Positions 1 through 9,159 of a DNA stretch of 64,000 nt are shown here, one piece after another (the first letter of the stretch is position 1; each line of letters opens with the position of its first letter). Position numbers and translations under genes: made by a program. This DNA is from Pseudomaricurvus albidus (lineage in GTDB: Bacteria > Pseudomonadota > Gammaproteobacteria > Pseudomonadales > Cellvibrionaceae): positions 124,001-188,000 of the forward strand of contig NZ_JAHKRS010000006.1 of assembly GCF_018863235.1 (NCBI RefSeq), written 5' to 3'. The notes under the pieces are model-generated. The model saw only the letters and a list, made by a program, of their open reading frames with translations, was not told the origin of the DNA and made no database searches.

Positions 1-687
1 TGTCCCCAGACTGACAGCGGGCAAGGATCCCATTAGCAGGCAGGCCAGAAGGACAAAATCCACATTACCCAAAAAGAGCATATGCCCAAGTCCTGCTACC
101 AGGGTGAGGGGGACTGCGTGCGCAATATCCGTTCCGACTATGTGACGGGCCTGAAGTGCAGGGTAGAGTATCATCAAAATTGCCGTGCCAATTGCGCCGG
201 CTCCGACGGAGCTAAGAGTCACAAACACCCCCAAAAACACGCCCATCACAACCGTTACGGGGGTGGCGTGGTTTTGCAGCCAATGACCGGCCCCAGACGC
301 CGAAGAGGGCTGCAAGCGGGATTTGAACAGCAAAACCAGCGATGTGATCAGCAGCATGATGCCCAGACTGGTGGTCAGTAACTCCTTGTATTCGTCCGCG
401 TGGGTAAAAACAGTCCTCAAAAGCAGGGTCGTAATGATGGCGGCAGGAATACTGCCGGCCCCAAGAGCCGCTACGATCCGCCAGTTGATGTGCTTTTCTC
501 TCTGGTGAGAGATGACACCGCCAGCTTTGGTAATGGACGCATACAGCAGGTCAGTACCGATCGCGACATGGTATGGAAACCCAAAGAGAATCAGCAGGGG
601 GGTCATGAGGGAGCCGCCGCCAACCCCGGTAACCCCAACGGCCAGACCTACTGCGGCTCCTGCAAAGATATAAAGTAAGATTTCCAT
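1..687 (-). CDS. Sulfite exporter TauE/SafE family permease (C-terminus beyond window)
   Basis: The minus strand reads open from ATG at 687 to the window edge (229 codons, no stop reached), so the C-terminus is missing. The protein is strongly hydrophobic. It opens with the family's first helix and Gly-rich turn (VGVTGVGGGSLMTPLLILFG, about residues 14-33), followed by a conserved polar stretch with GTDLLYAS. A second Gly-rich repeat with a GTAI segment lies near residue 170, giving the two-fold repeat of TauE/SafE permeases. The family exports sulfite, sulfoacetate or related anions across the inner membrane. The gene is divergent from cysB with a 152-bp shared promoter region, which suggests CysB-linked sulfur control, but this is inference from position. 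The substrate cannot be read from the sequence. Family assignment is firm. Confidence 0.88.
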   Translation of the reverse strand, partial: MEILLYIFAGAAVGLAVGVTGVGGGSLMTPLLILFGFPYHVAIGTDLLYASITKAGGVISHQREKHINWRIVAALGAGSIPAAIITTLLLRTVFTHADEYKELLTTSLGIMLLITSLVLLFKSRLQPSSASGAGHWLQNHATPVTVVMGVFLGVFVTLSSVGAGAIGTAILMILYPALQARHIVGTDIAHAVPLTLVAGLGHMLFLGNVDFVLLACLLMGSLPAVSLGT

Positions 688-801
688 GACTATATAGGCT
701 ATGGTTATTGGAAAGAGGCTGGCTATAAGCAATAAAGAAATTTAGGCTGGTAAATATACGGATTAGTTACTATTCTGGAAAAGAATATTTTTTTATATTT
801 T

Positions 802-1814
<1,013 letters not shown>

Positions 1815-1841
1815 GTTGGCCGTTGAAAACAGGCAATCAAT

Positions 1842-1868
1842 AAAAAGGAGGCTTCAAGCCTCCTTTTT
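1842..1868 (+). terminator. Intrinsic terminator of cysB, probably bidirectional
   Basis: AAAAAGGAGGCTT at 1842-1854 pairs with AAGCCTCCTTTTT at 1856-1868. The arms are perfectly complementary, end in a T-run on the plus strand and in an equivalent T-run on the minus strand, and lie between the convergent cysB and cysH-operon ends. Confidence 0.9.
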
Positions 1869-1940
1869 ATTTTTACTGCTCAGTACGATCTGGCTGCGTG
1901 TTGTCACTCACCCTGAGACAGGACAGTGAAGCGGGGTCGA

Positions 1941-2276
1941 TCAGATGTAATCCAGATCTGGATTGTCATTCATGATTTCTTTGAGCTCTTCTTTTTCGCT
2001 GGTTTTCTGATCCAGCACTTCTTTCACGAACTTGAAGTAGACTGTGTGGACTTCAGGGGCCTCGCCCATACGCTCAACTACGAAGAAGGGCGCACGATTG
2101 ACATTCAGCTCACCGGCCAGCTTCATGCCAGGGCTTTGAGGATCACGTTCATCGGCAACCAGAACTTCGTCGATAAACTTCATTTGATCGTTGCTTTCCA
2201 GCTTGTTGAGTACATCGCCGCATTTTTTGCAGGGAGACCCATCGGCCAGGATTTTCTTTACCAGTGTGATTTTCAC
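1941..2276 (-). CDS. Thioredoxin/glutaredoxin-like small protein in the cysH operon
   Basis: A 111-residue soluble protein with an early CxxC in the context GSPCKKC (residues 14-19), a place where thioredoxin-fold proteins carry their redox pair. A later NVNRAPFFVV segment resembles the cis-proline strand (R-A-P-F) of that fold. It begins 36 bp after the cysH stop on the same strand, so the two are probably cotranscribed. Pseudomonas has an uncharacterised gene at the same place between cysB and cysH. APS reductase needs reduction by thioredoxin or glutaredoxin each cycle, so a dedicated reductant for CysH is a reasonable inference, but no function is established here. The fold is assigned from motifs only. 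Confidence 0.72.
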   Translation of the reverse strand: MKITLVKKILADGSPCKKCGDVLNKLESNDQMKFIDEVLVADERDPQSPGMKLAGELNVNRAPFFVVERMGEAPEVHTVYFKFVKEVLDQKTSEKEELKEIMNDNPDLDYI

Positions 2277-2312
2277 TAAAGCATCCTCTCTCAGCCCGAC
2301 TGCTTTACGGGC

Positions 2313-3038
2313 CTAGTTGTCGATATTGGTGGCGTGCAGACCACATTCCTTTTTCGTGGCTTCTTCCCACCACCAGCGACCTTCACGCTCGTGCTGGCCT
2401 GGGCCAACAGGGCGGGTGCAGGGTTCACAGCCAATGGAGATAAATCCACGGTCATGTAGGGAATTATAAGGCACCTCGTTACTGCGAATATAGTCCCAAA
2501 CCTGTTTTGAGGTCCAGTTTGCCAGTGGGTTGAACTTGGTCAGAGTGCCGTTGGGACGTGCAAAGACCTTGTCATCCTGAATGACCGGGATCTGGGCGCG
2601 GGTACCAGGGCTTTGATCCTTGCGCTGACCAGTGACCCAGGCGTCCACTTCCAGCAGCTTGCTGCGTAAAGGGGCAATCTTGCGGATGCCGCAGCACTCC
2701 TGATGGTTGTCCTGATAGAAGCTGTAGAGGCCTTTTTCCTGAACCAGCTCTCTCACTGCATCGCCATCAGGGCTCAGTATGTCGATGTACAGGTCATAAT
2801 GATTACGCACCTTTTCGATAAACTGATAGGTCTCGGGGTGCAGGCGGCCGGTATCGAGACAGAAGACTTCGACATCCGGGTCAATCTTGTGGGCCATATC
2901 AACAAGAACCACGTCCTCGGCACCGCTGAAAGAAATGGCAATATTACCAAATGTTTCAATGGCAAACTTCAGGATTTCCTGTGGGCTCTGTGCTTGTAGC
3001 GTTTTATCAAGATCAACGGTATCGAGTAGCTGAGACAT
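2313..3038 (-). CDS. cysH: Adenylyl-sulfate (APS) reductase, Fe-S type
   Basis: This 241-residue assimilatory reductase converts APS to sulfite and AMP. The PP-loop-like [10 protein letters not shown] lies near residues 36-45. The four cluster cysteines are present as Cys115-Cys116 (ECCGIRK) and Cys204/Cys207 (GCEPCTRP), and the catalytic cysteine is Cys232 in KKECGLH near the C-terminus. Presence of the CC...CxxC [4Fe-4S] motif points to APS reductase, as in pseudomonads and plants, rather than the cluster-free PAPS reductase of E. coli. It heads a minus-strand operon with the thioredoxin-like gene. Tandem direct repeats lie about 120 bp upstream. Sulfite made here would feed CysI, also in this window. 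Confidence 0.96.
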   Translation of the reverse strand: MSQLLDTVDLDKTLQAQSPQEILKFAIETFGNIAISFSGAEDVVLVDMAHKIDPDVEVFCLDTGRLHPETYQFIEKVRNHYDLYIDILSPDGDAVRELVQEKGLYSFYQDNHQECCGIRKIAPLRSKLLEVDAWVTGQRKDQSPGTRAQIPVIQDDKVFARPNGTLTKFNPLANWTSKQVWDYIRSNEVPYNSLHDRGFISIGCEPCTRPVGPGQHEREGRWWWEEATKKECGLHATNIDN

Positions 3039-3158
3039 GCTTCTGTCCTAAATTCCTGGCTTTGGCTGTTACGGTTTGGGTGTGGCAGTAAAGCGGAGGT
3101 AGGGAAGGCACTTGCCCTGCTGATCCGGCTTGTCCTGAACACTGTATTTTTAAACTAC

Positions 3159-3194
3159 TATTGTTTTTAAACCCGGTATTGTTTTTCAAACGGG
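3159..3194. repeat. Tandem 18-bp direct repeat upstream of cysH
   Basis: TATTGTTTTTAAACCCGG at 3159-3176 is followed directly by TATTGTTTTTCAAACGGG at 3177-3194, with a weaker related stretch (TGTATTTTTAAAC) just before. The repeats lie 121-156 bp upstream of the cysH start, a position suited to an activator. CysB is the obvious candidate regulator, but its sites are degenerate and I cannot confirm a match. Confidence 0.5.
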
Positions 3195-3482
3195 ATTTTA
3201 ATTCGCGCGAAGGATACCAGAGCTATTGATAACTTAAAAATAATCTCGAGCAATAGCTTTATAACTAAAATAACTTTAAGCAGATGACCCGGATTGCACA
3301 TGGTTTGTTCGTGGAACAATGTTCAATATATGCCACTTTGTGCTGAAATTTAATCAAGATGTGGTTTGTGGTTAGCCAATACAAACCGGATAACCCTAGA
3401 ATTTACTTTAACTGGCCTCATCGATGTCTTATCTAAAAGTAAGTTGTGGTTATTTATTAATCTAATTTGTTAGGAGTTTCAC

Positions 3483-3524
3483 GTGAAAAGATTTTGCTGC
3501 CAACCGGTGCTGGCCAGGTCCTGA
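3483..3524 (+). CDS. Possible 13-residue leader peptide upstream of thrH
   Basis: AGGAG at 3472-3476 is followed after six bases by GTG and a 13-codon frame reading MKRFCCQPVLARS, then TGA. The ribosome site is as good as those of the real genes nearby, and two adjacent cysteine codons are suggestive of a leader peptide. A small inverted repeat (ACGCA/TGCGT) follows at about 3524-3536. No terminator-antiterminator pair is evident before thrH, 125 bp downstream. It could be chance. The rest of the 611-bp interval (3039-3649) holds the repeats noted above and nothing else I can support. Confidence 0.3.
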   Translation: MKRFCCQPVLARS

Positions 3525-3649
3525 CGCAAAGTTGCGTTGCACCTCTGGGTGGAACAGGGTAGATTGCTGCGTTTCGTTGGGTTGCCAGTATAGAGTGCAG
3601 GCTCGATGATCATTAAATCAACGTATAAACGTTCAGTAGGAGCTTGTCT

Positions 3650-4267
3650 GTGGAACTTGCATGCTTGGATCTGGAAGGGGTACTGATCCCTGAGATCTGG
3701 ATTAAATTTGCGGAAAAAACCGGTATTGAGGCTTTAAAAGCCACCACACGGGATATTCCGGATTACGATGAACTGATGACCATGCGTCTGGCAGAGCTGG
3801 ACAAGCATAAGCTGGGTCTCAATGAAATTCAGGAAGTGATTTCCACACTCAGCCCTCTGGACGGGGCTCAGGAGTTTGTAAACTGGCTGCGTGAGCGCTT
3901 TCAGGTCATTATCCTGTCTGACACTTTTTACGAGTTTGCCGGTCCATTAATGAAGCAATTGGGTTATCCGACTCTGTTGTGTCATAAGCTTACCGTGGAT
4001 GACTCTGGACGCGTGACGGATTACAACATTCGTCAGGCCAACCCCAAGCGTCAATCCATCGTTGCCTTGAAGTCTCTGTATTACCGTACCATTGCAGCAG
4101 GGGATTCATACAACGATACGACAATGCTGGCAGAAGCCGATGCGGGTATCCTGTTCCATGCACCCGATAATGTAATCGCGGAGTTTCCTCAATACCCTGC
4201 GGTTCACACTTACGAAGATCTGAAAAAAGAATTCATTAAAGCCAGTGTTCGTCCTCTGACGCTGTAA
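3650..4267 (+). CDS. thrH: Phosphoserine phosphatase / homoserine phosphotransferase ThrH
   Basis: This is a HAD-superfamily enzyme of 205 residues, the same length as Pseudomonas ThrH. Motif I is the variant DLEGV with Asp7 and Glu9, motif II is LSDTFYEF, and motif IV is AGDSYNDTTM. ThrH dephosphorylates phosphoserine and can pass the phosphate to homoserine, linking serine and threonine synthesis. GTG at 3650 is chosen because AGGAG lies seven bases upstream and the protein then begins MELACLDLEG as in homologues. A TTG six bases earlier is in frame but too close to the ribosome site. It lies between divergent cysH and convergent pabB, as in Pseudomonas. Confidence 0.94.
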   Translation: MELACLDLEGVLIPEIWIKFAEKTGIEALKATTRDIPDYDELMTMRLAELDKHKLGLNEIQEVISTLSPLDGAQEFVNWLRERFQVIILSDTFYEFAGPLMKQLGYPTLLCHKLTVDDSGRVTDYNIRQANPKRQSIVALKSLYYRTIAAGDSYNDTTMLAEADAGILFHAPDNVIAEFPQYPAVHTYEDLKKEFIKASVRPLTL

Positions 4268-4285
4268 TTTAAGAATATCTTTTAC

Positions 4286-4319
4286 TCATACCCGGAGGCC
4301 GGCTGGTTTCCGGGTATGA
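4286..4319. terminator. Hairpin between convergent thrH and pabB
   Basis: TCATACCCGGA at 4286-4296 pairs perfectly with TCCGGGTATGA at 4309-4319. Neither strand shows a clear T-run after the stem, although an A/T-rich AAAAA follows on the plus strand. It is a likely transcript end for one or both genes but not a canonical intrinsic terminator. Confidence 0.5.
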
Positions 4320-4340
4320 AAAACTTGCTTTGTTTTCCCT

Positions 4341-5756
4341 TCAGTCGCTCATGCCTTCGAGCGTCTTCATGATCAGGCCAATCTTGGTCAGTGTTTCCTG
4401 ATATTCCTTTTCTGCTTCTGAGTCGGCGACTATGCCGCCGCCACCCCAAATAAACAGCTCTTTATCGTTCGCCGCTATGGTGCGAATAGCAATGTTGGTG
4501 TCCATCTGACCTGATCGATCGATATACCCAATGCTGCCGCAATAGACAGAGCGACGACTCTCTTCCAGTTCTTCAATGATTTCCATGGCCCTGATTTTTG
4601 GAGCGCCGGTTATGGAACCGCCTGGAAAGCTGGCTTCCAGAATGTCGATTGGGCTGGCATTGTCCTTGATCACGCCTGTAACACTGCTCACCAGGTGATG
4701 CACGTTGGCGTAGCTCTCCAGATTAAAAAGCTTGGGTGTTTTCACTGTGTGGGGCTGGCAAACTTTGCTCAGATCGTTCCGCAGTAGATCCACGATCATC
4801 AGGTTTTCGGCTTGATCCTTACTGCTTTCTTGCAGTTCTTGGGCCAGTCGTTGATCTTCTTCGGAGGTGGTTCCTCTGGGGGCTGTACCTTTAATTGGCT
4901 GAGTTAACAGTTGTCCATTGGCGCTCAGAATAAAGCGTTCAGGAGACAGGCTCAGAACCGTCCCGAGTTCGGTTTCAAAAAAACAGGAGAAAGGTGAGGG
5001 GAGTTTCTCTCTTAGGGTGAGATACGCACCAAAGAGGTCTCCTTGATAAGTGGTTTTAAAACGCTGAGAGAAATTGACCTGATAACAATCCCCGGCATGG
5101 ATATAGCTTTGGATACGATCAATTTTCTCTCGATAATTTATACTACTAAGATTGCTTTCTAAGTCATTGATCTTAAATAGATTTTTTCTTTTTTGGGGCT
5201 CTTTGTTCAAAGCGTCCAGAATTTTTTGCTGGAGCTCATCAAAAAAATCCTGCCCGAGCTGTTTTTCACAAACAAGAGTGGCTGTTTGACGCTTATGATC
5301 CTGAACAATGGACCACTGATAATACCCCATCAGTAGCAGTGGCAACCCTGTGTCATCAGCTCGGATGTCATCGAGAGACTCTACCTGCCTTCCCAGGTCG
5401 TACCCCAGATAACCCAGCATCCCGCTACGAAAGGGAAGGTGTTTTATATCGTCGCTGTATGTGGCATCAGCTGGAGGAGGCAGCTCATGTTTCAATGCGC
5501 TCCAGGCGTCGGTATAACGTATTTTGACTGGAACCGTTGCTTCAGGATCTGTGTGTTCACAGACACATTGCTGGCTGCTGGCAATCAGTTTTTTACCAGG
5601 AGTAGCACTGAGAATGTCGAAGCGACCTTGGTTAGGGCCGTCTTCTCCGCTGTCGAGCCAAATTGGCCAACCCCAACCCCTGATGGCCTCAAAATACCCA
5701 GAGCTGTTTTGCTGATAGGGCAAGGGTAGACTGAGATAGTCTTGTGATGTGGGCAT
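4341..5756 (-). CDS. pabB: Aminodeoxychorismate synthase component I
   Basis: A 471-residue chorismate-binding enzyme that, with the glutaminase PabA, makes 4-amino-4-deoxychorismate for folate. The C-terminal catalytic domain has QPIKGTAPRG at about 286-295. Lys289 in PIKGT is the residue typical of PabB, where anthranilate synthase TrpE has Ala. It also contains SLSPERF, PGGSITGAPK and GGGGIVADS. The N-terminal half has the usual GMLGYLGYDLGR segment. The start ATG gives a normal-length protein. Upstream is a 671-bp gap without recognisable genes. Confidence 0.95.
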   Translation of the reverse strand: MPTSQDYLSLPLPYQQNSSGYFEAIRGWGWPIWLDSGEDGPNQGRFDILSATPGKKLIASSQQCVCEHTDPEATVPVKIRYTDAWSALKHELPPPADATYSDDIKHLPFRSGMLGYLGYDLGRQVESLDDIRADDTGLPLLLMGYYQWSIVQDHKRQTATLVCEKQLGQDFFDELQQKILDALNKEPQKRKNLFKINDLESNLSSINYREKIDRIQSYIHAGDCYQVNFSQRFKTTYQGDLFGAYLTLREKLPSPFSCFFETELGTVLSLSPERFILSANGQLLTQPIKGTAPRGTTSEEDQRLAQELQESSKDQAENLMIVDLLRNDLSKVCQPHTVKTPKLFNLESYANVHHLVSSVTGVIKDNASPIDILEASFPGGSITGAPKIRAMEIIEELEESRRSVYCGSIGYIDRSGQMDTNIAIRTIAANDKELFIWGGGGIVADSEAEKEYQETLTKIGLIMKTLEGMSD

Positions 5757-6427
5757 CAGGCTGATTCCAATACGGGTACAGATACGTAGTCAGTGAAGTG
5801 ATCAAGAAGTGGCCATTTTATCTCACCGGGGCCAGTCAAGCATTAATCACATCGTATGTTCACTGTGCAGGTATGTAGGGTTTTGAATTGGTGGAAGCTG
5901 CACAGGCGCGGCATTGTAGTGTGTGAGGCTATTTTTTTCTATAAGACAACTGTGGTCGAGAAACATGTCTGGCCATAGGATTTGGTCATTTATTGAAATG
6001 CGGGTGAGAGTATTTATCCTCGGCTTTTGCAGAATGGACTTTGGGATCGGGCGGACTTCTATCCGGTTTGCAGCTTTGTGTTCGGAAGCGTGCCAGGAGA
6101 TTGTTGATGCGGTTCCGTGATTAAACCTGCTCTGTTTTTTTTAATTTGCTGTAGAATCCATTGGCTCAAATCATGTTATCCGGCTAGGCTTAATCTTATG
6201 CTGTGGTTAACTCGTTAGACGCAATGCATCAGAAGACAGTGTGCTGTTCAGTATTTTGCAGTAAATCAATGTCGGTGTTGTGCAGTAGACAAGCCTGGTA
6301 AATACCTGAATGAATACCTTCCCTTCTACAGTTTTTCTTGTTGCATTTCCTCTGGCTATTTTTTGTTTAGCGTATTGTTTTTCCATATATTCCCATTCCG
6401 TCGTTTTGCTTAAGGATGAGGCTTGCC
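5757..6427. other. 671-bp interval without a supported gene
   Basis: I read both strands and found no coding frame with plausible composition or a good ribosome site. One plus-strand frame at 5923-6120 has no ribosome site and an unlikely Arg/Phe/Trp-rich product. The interval must hold the pabB promoter (minus) and the promoter of the hydrolase/Rieske pair (plus). T-rich tracts occur near 6135-6142 and 6358-6366. No tRNA, terminator or known riboswitch pattern was seen. Confidence 0.5.
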
Positions 6428-7405
6428 GTGAAGAGTAGTAGCCGTTTTTTTCCTGCGCGTTTAATGAGTGCAGAAGTTCAGCAGGGGCTTGCTGAGGATA
6501 TTTATCTGATCAAGCCCAACAACAGCCCTGATAAATCTGTTGAGCTGGCTCTGACTCATCTGTCATCGTTGAAAGGTGGCATCGCGGAGATTTCTGAAGG
6601 GCCAACACTGGTTTTGGTGCATGGCAGTTACCAGAACCGCCGCCTGTGGTGGTCTGAGTCAGGTGAATGTCTGGCAAAGACTTTGATTGATTTGGGTGTG
6701 GATGTCTGGTTGCTTGAGTTCCGTGGCCACGGTTTGTCACCGGTCAATCAATGTTATGACGATAACACGCTGGAGGACTATGCCCGTTACGACCTTCCGG
6801 CAGTTGAGCAATTTGTATCCGAGCAATCGGGACGTGCGGTTAACTGGTTTGGGTATGGTACTGGAGCAGGAGCTCTTTTGGGGGCGTTGGCGCTGGGTGT
6901 GATATCAGTAAACGGTGAAGGACTCGTCATTGGGGCTGGCGTACCCTTTTGCCGTTCTTTATGGACACGTATTCCGGTTGTCTCGACTCTGTTGGCAGCT
7001 GGCAAGGCAAAAATGGATCTGCAAGTGGGGCCGGAGCCGGAGCCAGTATCGTATCTACAGGGGTTGATCAAAGAAAATCAGTGGTTTTCGCGCCGAGGTG
7101 AAAGTCTGGGTCTTGATTTGTGGGGTGAGCTGGCAGTCTCGGGTCGTCTGATTCATTGGTTCGGTTCCGACGAGGCAATGCCTCAGCTTGATGAGGGCTT
7201 CAAGGAACTTCAAAAGCAGGGGGTTCTGGTCGGTATGTTTGACAGTGATTCAATGGATGAGGAGCTCTCCCAGTCGCTGGTATTTCCGACCTTGACGGAC
7301 CCGGTAAAAGTCGCCAGTCTATCGGCAGATATTGCTAATCTGCTGGCGACGGGGGGGGAGTCAAATCGTGTTTTATCCACTGGAGAAGCTACATCTGCTG
7401 CATGA
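6428..7405 (+). CDS. Alpha/beta-hydrolase-fold protein lacking the nucleophile serine
   Basis: The 325-residue protein has the alpha/beta-hydrolase layout: an early strand and HG turn LVLVHGS (residues 61-67), then DVWLLEFRGHGLS (92-104), then a strand and nucleophile elbow at NWFGYGTGAGA (139-149). The elbow should read G-x-S-x-G but reads G-Y-G-T-G, with Gly144 in place of the catalytic serine, and no clear C-terminal catalytic histidine is visible. It is therefore probably not an ordinary esterase. GTG at 6428 is preferred because a purine-rich AAGGATGAGG precedes it; ATG at 6416 has no spacing for a ribosome site. Its last 38 bp overlap the Rieske gene, and rraA follows. From memory, Pseudomonas also has a hydrolase gene next to rraA. 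Confidence 0.75.
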   Translation: MKSSSRFFPARLMSAEVQQGLAEDIYLIKPNNSPDKSVELALTHLSSLKGGIAEISEGPTLVLVHGSYQNRRLWWSESGECLAKTLIDLGVDVWLLEFRGHGLSPVNQCYDDNTLEDYARYDLPAVEQFVSEQSGRAVNWFGYGTGAGALLGALALGVISVNGEGLVIGAGVPFCRSLWTRIPVVSTLLAAGKAKMDLQVGPEPEPVSYLQGLIKENQWFSRRGESLGLDLWGELAVSGRLIHWFGSDEAMPQLDEGFKELQKQGVLVGMFDSDSMDEELSQSLVFPTLTDPVKVASLSADIANLLATGGESNRVLSTGEATSAA

Positions 7406-7664
7406 TGGTTATCGGCGTGCCTTCAGAATAGGGCGTATCGATTTGTTGTTGATTCAGGAGGATGGGCGTACCTTTCTGATCGAGAACAGTTGCCCGCATA
7501 TGCAAGCTCCGCTGACTCATGGAGCTATTCAGCAGGGTGTCATACGCTGTCCAATGCATGGTTTGGAATTCAATTTGCTGACGGGTCGTTCACCTTCCTG
7601 TGCATCTTCGCTCAAGATCTTTATGCCAGCCTATGAGGGAAATCTTATAGGCGTTGTGCTATAA
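7368..7664 (+). CDS. Small Rieske [2Fe-2S] protein
   Basis: This 98-residue single-domain protein has both Rieske ligand pairs: Cys42-Pro-His44 and Cys61-Pro-Met-His64, in SCPHMQAPLTHG and RCPMHGLEF. It is the compact ferredoxin-like type that passes electrons in the cytoplasm, comparable in size to the NirD/ferredoxin components of oxygenases and nitrite reductases. No signal or membrane helix is present. GTG at 7368 is preferred because a GGGGGGGAG tract ends seven bases before it. A TTG at 7332 is also in frame. The gene overlaps the end of the hydrolase-fold gene by 38 bp in another frame, so translation is probably coupled. No oxygenase or reductase partner is adjacent. Confidence 0.85.
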   Translation: MFYPLEKLHLLHDGYRRAFRIGRIDLLLIQEDGRTFLIENSCPHMQAPLTHGAIQQGVIRCPMHGLEFNLLTGRSPSCASSLKIFMPAYEGNLIGVVL

Positions 7665-7703
7665 CGCCTGCAAACTCATCCATTCAACGTTTTAGGAATA
7701 AAT

Positions 7704-8189
7704 ATGGAATACATCACTCCTGACTTGTGTGACGCTTACCCGGAATTGGTGCGGGTTGTTGATCCTATGTTCAATAACTATGGCGGTCGCAGATCTTTTG
7801 GTGGAGAAATTGTCACGATCAAATGTTTTGAAGACAATTCCCTGGTTAGGGAACAGGTAGCAGAGCCTGGTGCGGGCAAGGTGTTGGTTGTTGATGCTGG
7901 CGGCTCGTTACGCAGGGCGTGTCTGGGGGATATGCTGGCCGAAAAAGCTGTAGCGAACGGCTGGGAAGGCATTTTGATGTACGGATGTATTCGTGATGTT
8001 GATGCGATTGCAGCGCTGGATCTTGGCGTGCAGGCTTTGAACACTCACCCGATGAAAACAGACAAAAAAGGCATTGGTGAGCTTAATTTGCCGGTGACTT
8101 TTGGTGGTGTGACTTTCAATCCTGGTGAATATCTATACGCAGATAATAACGGTGTTATTGTCTCTTCTGAATCTCTTTCAATGCCTTGA
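7704..8189 (+). CDS. rraA: Regulator of RNase E activity RraA
   Basis: A 161-residue protein, the same length as E. coli RraA, with the family core [18 protein letters not shown] (about 72-89), then [15 protein letters not shown]. RraA forms a ring-like trimer that binds the C-terminal scaffold of RNase E and inhibits it. The family shares a fold with aldolases but RraA has no known catalytic role. Its target, RNase E, is encoded at 11608-14676. It follows the Rieske gene by 39 bp with TAGGA upstream of ATG and ends at a strong terminator. Confidence 0.95.
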   Translation: MEYITPDLCDAYPELVRVVDPMFNNYGGRRSFGGEIVTIKCFEDNSLVREQVAEPGAGKVLVVDAGGSLRRACLGDMLAEKAVANGWEGILMYGCIRDVDAIAALDLGVQALNTHPMKTDKKGIGELNLPVTFGGVTFNPGEYLYADNNGVIVSSESLSMP

Positions 8190-8204
8190 TTTTATTGAGG
8201 CATG

Positions 8205-8235
8205 AAAATGCGCCACTCATTGTGTGGCGCATTTT
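8205..8235 (+). terminator. Terminator of rraA
   Basis: AAAATGCGCCAC at 8205-8216 pairs perfectly with GTGGCGCATTTT at 8224-8235, with a seven-base loop. The A-run and T-run flanks make it usable from both strands between convergent genes. Confidence 0.85.
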
Positions 8236-8251
8236 ACCTGGAGTTTAACGC

Positions 8252-8932
8252 TTACGCGGGATTATCCAGTTGCTTATCTGATCGCTCTTCCGCATTACCC
8301 GACTTTTCATTTTCCCCGGCAGCTTCAGTTTCGTCGATAGTTTGTTCTTTATCATCTTCTTCCCCCGGGGATTCTTTGCTGGAGGGTTTTGGGGATGACT
8401 TTGTCTCTTCTGTCACGTTTTCGCAGGATTGATCAGACATAAACGTTTCGCCAGGGTGCACGATCGCTATATGTTTAAGTGCCCGACGGCCCAGTAGTAA
8501 TGGGTAGGTGAAGTTTTCTCGATCAACCAGACTCACTTCGATGTCCCGATGTTGCCCTGCGAGACAGATTTCGATGTTTACCGTAGGGCGAACCTCACTT
8601 TCTCCCTCATGCTGAACAATCCCGATGGTGCGTACTCGCTCTCGAACCAATATGGTTTCTTCGCCTGTTTTGGGGTTTTGAACGGCGAATCTCACCCAGC
8701 GTTTCCCGTATTGCCTGAAAGCTTTGATGATCCTTGCGTCAAGGGACGATGTTTTCGCGCCAGTATCAAGTTTTGCCTTTAAAGGGTAGTTGGGCTCAAT
8801 CAGATGCGCGTGTTCCACCCATCCAAGTGTCAACAGTGGTTCTTCAGTGGCTTCTTTGCTGGCAGCTGCCATAACGCCAGTGCAGCTGAGTAGGGTGAAG
8901 AGACTCAGCCAGCTACGAATGACTTTCTGCAT
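8252..8932 (-). CDS. Exported aspartic-protease-fold protein (RimK-linked 'ATP-dependent zinc protease' family)
   Basis: The 226-residue protein begins with a basic, hydrophobic signal sequence (MQKVIRSWLSLFTLLSCTGV) and a possible cleavage near VMA-AA. The middle has LGWVEH, then KLDTGAKTSSLDA (about 54-66), with the D-T-G-A signature of retropepsin-like folds, then RPTVNIEI and YPLLLGRRALK (the second family motif, LLGR). This is the DUF785/COG4067 family often called ATP-dependent zinc protease; activity is not demonstrated. The last 60 or so residues are very acidic and Ser/Glu/Lys-rich and look disordered. The following 227 bp up to tusB hold no supported gene. Confidence 0.82.
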   Translation of the reverse strand: MQKVIRSWLSLFTLLSCTGVMAAASKEATEEPLLTLGWVEHAHLIEPNYPLKAKLDTGAKTSSLDARIIKAFRQYGKRWVRFAVQNPKTGEETILVRERVRTIGIVQHEGESEVRPTVNIEICLAGQHRDIEVSLVDRENFTYPLLLGRRALKHIAIVHPGETFMSDQSCENVTEETKSSPKPSSKESPGEEDDKEQTIDETEAAGENEKSGNAEERSDKQLDNPA

Positions 8933-9159
8933 AAATGATACCTCCTTTATATGTACAGGATGCCTGTAGCGTATACAGTGGCGGCAATGCTGAAAAGTGG
9001 TCAGGTTTTAAGAGTGTATCCAGGCGACAAGTCCTTCAATGAGTCTGGAAAAAAGGCCGAGCAGTTAACAATCTGCCGATATCAGGCTGAACTCCGGAAA
9101 TTTTCAAGGTCTGGTTTAACGCTGGAAATGGGTTCTTGCGCGCTGCGGGTAACAGTCAG

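Noticed and set aside
3559-3572. 14-mer GTAGATTGCTGCGT repeated at 29458-29471
   Set aside because: One extra exact 14-mer copy with unrelated flanks is weak evidence in a 64-kb window; no further copies noticed.
5923-6120. 65-codon frame before the hydrolase-fold gene
   Set aside because: GTG start without ribosome site, unlikely composition, no homology recognised.
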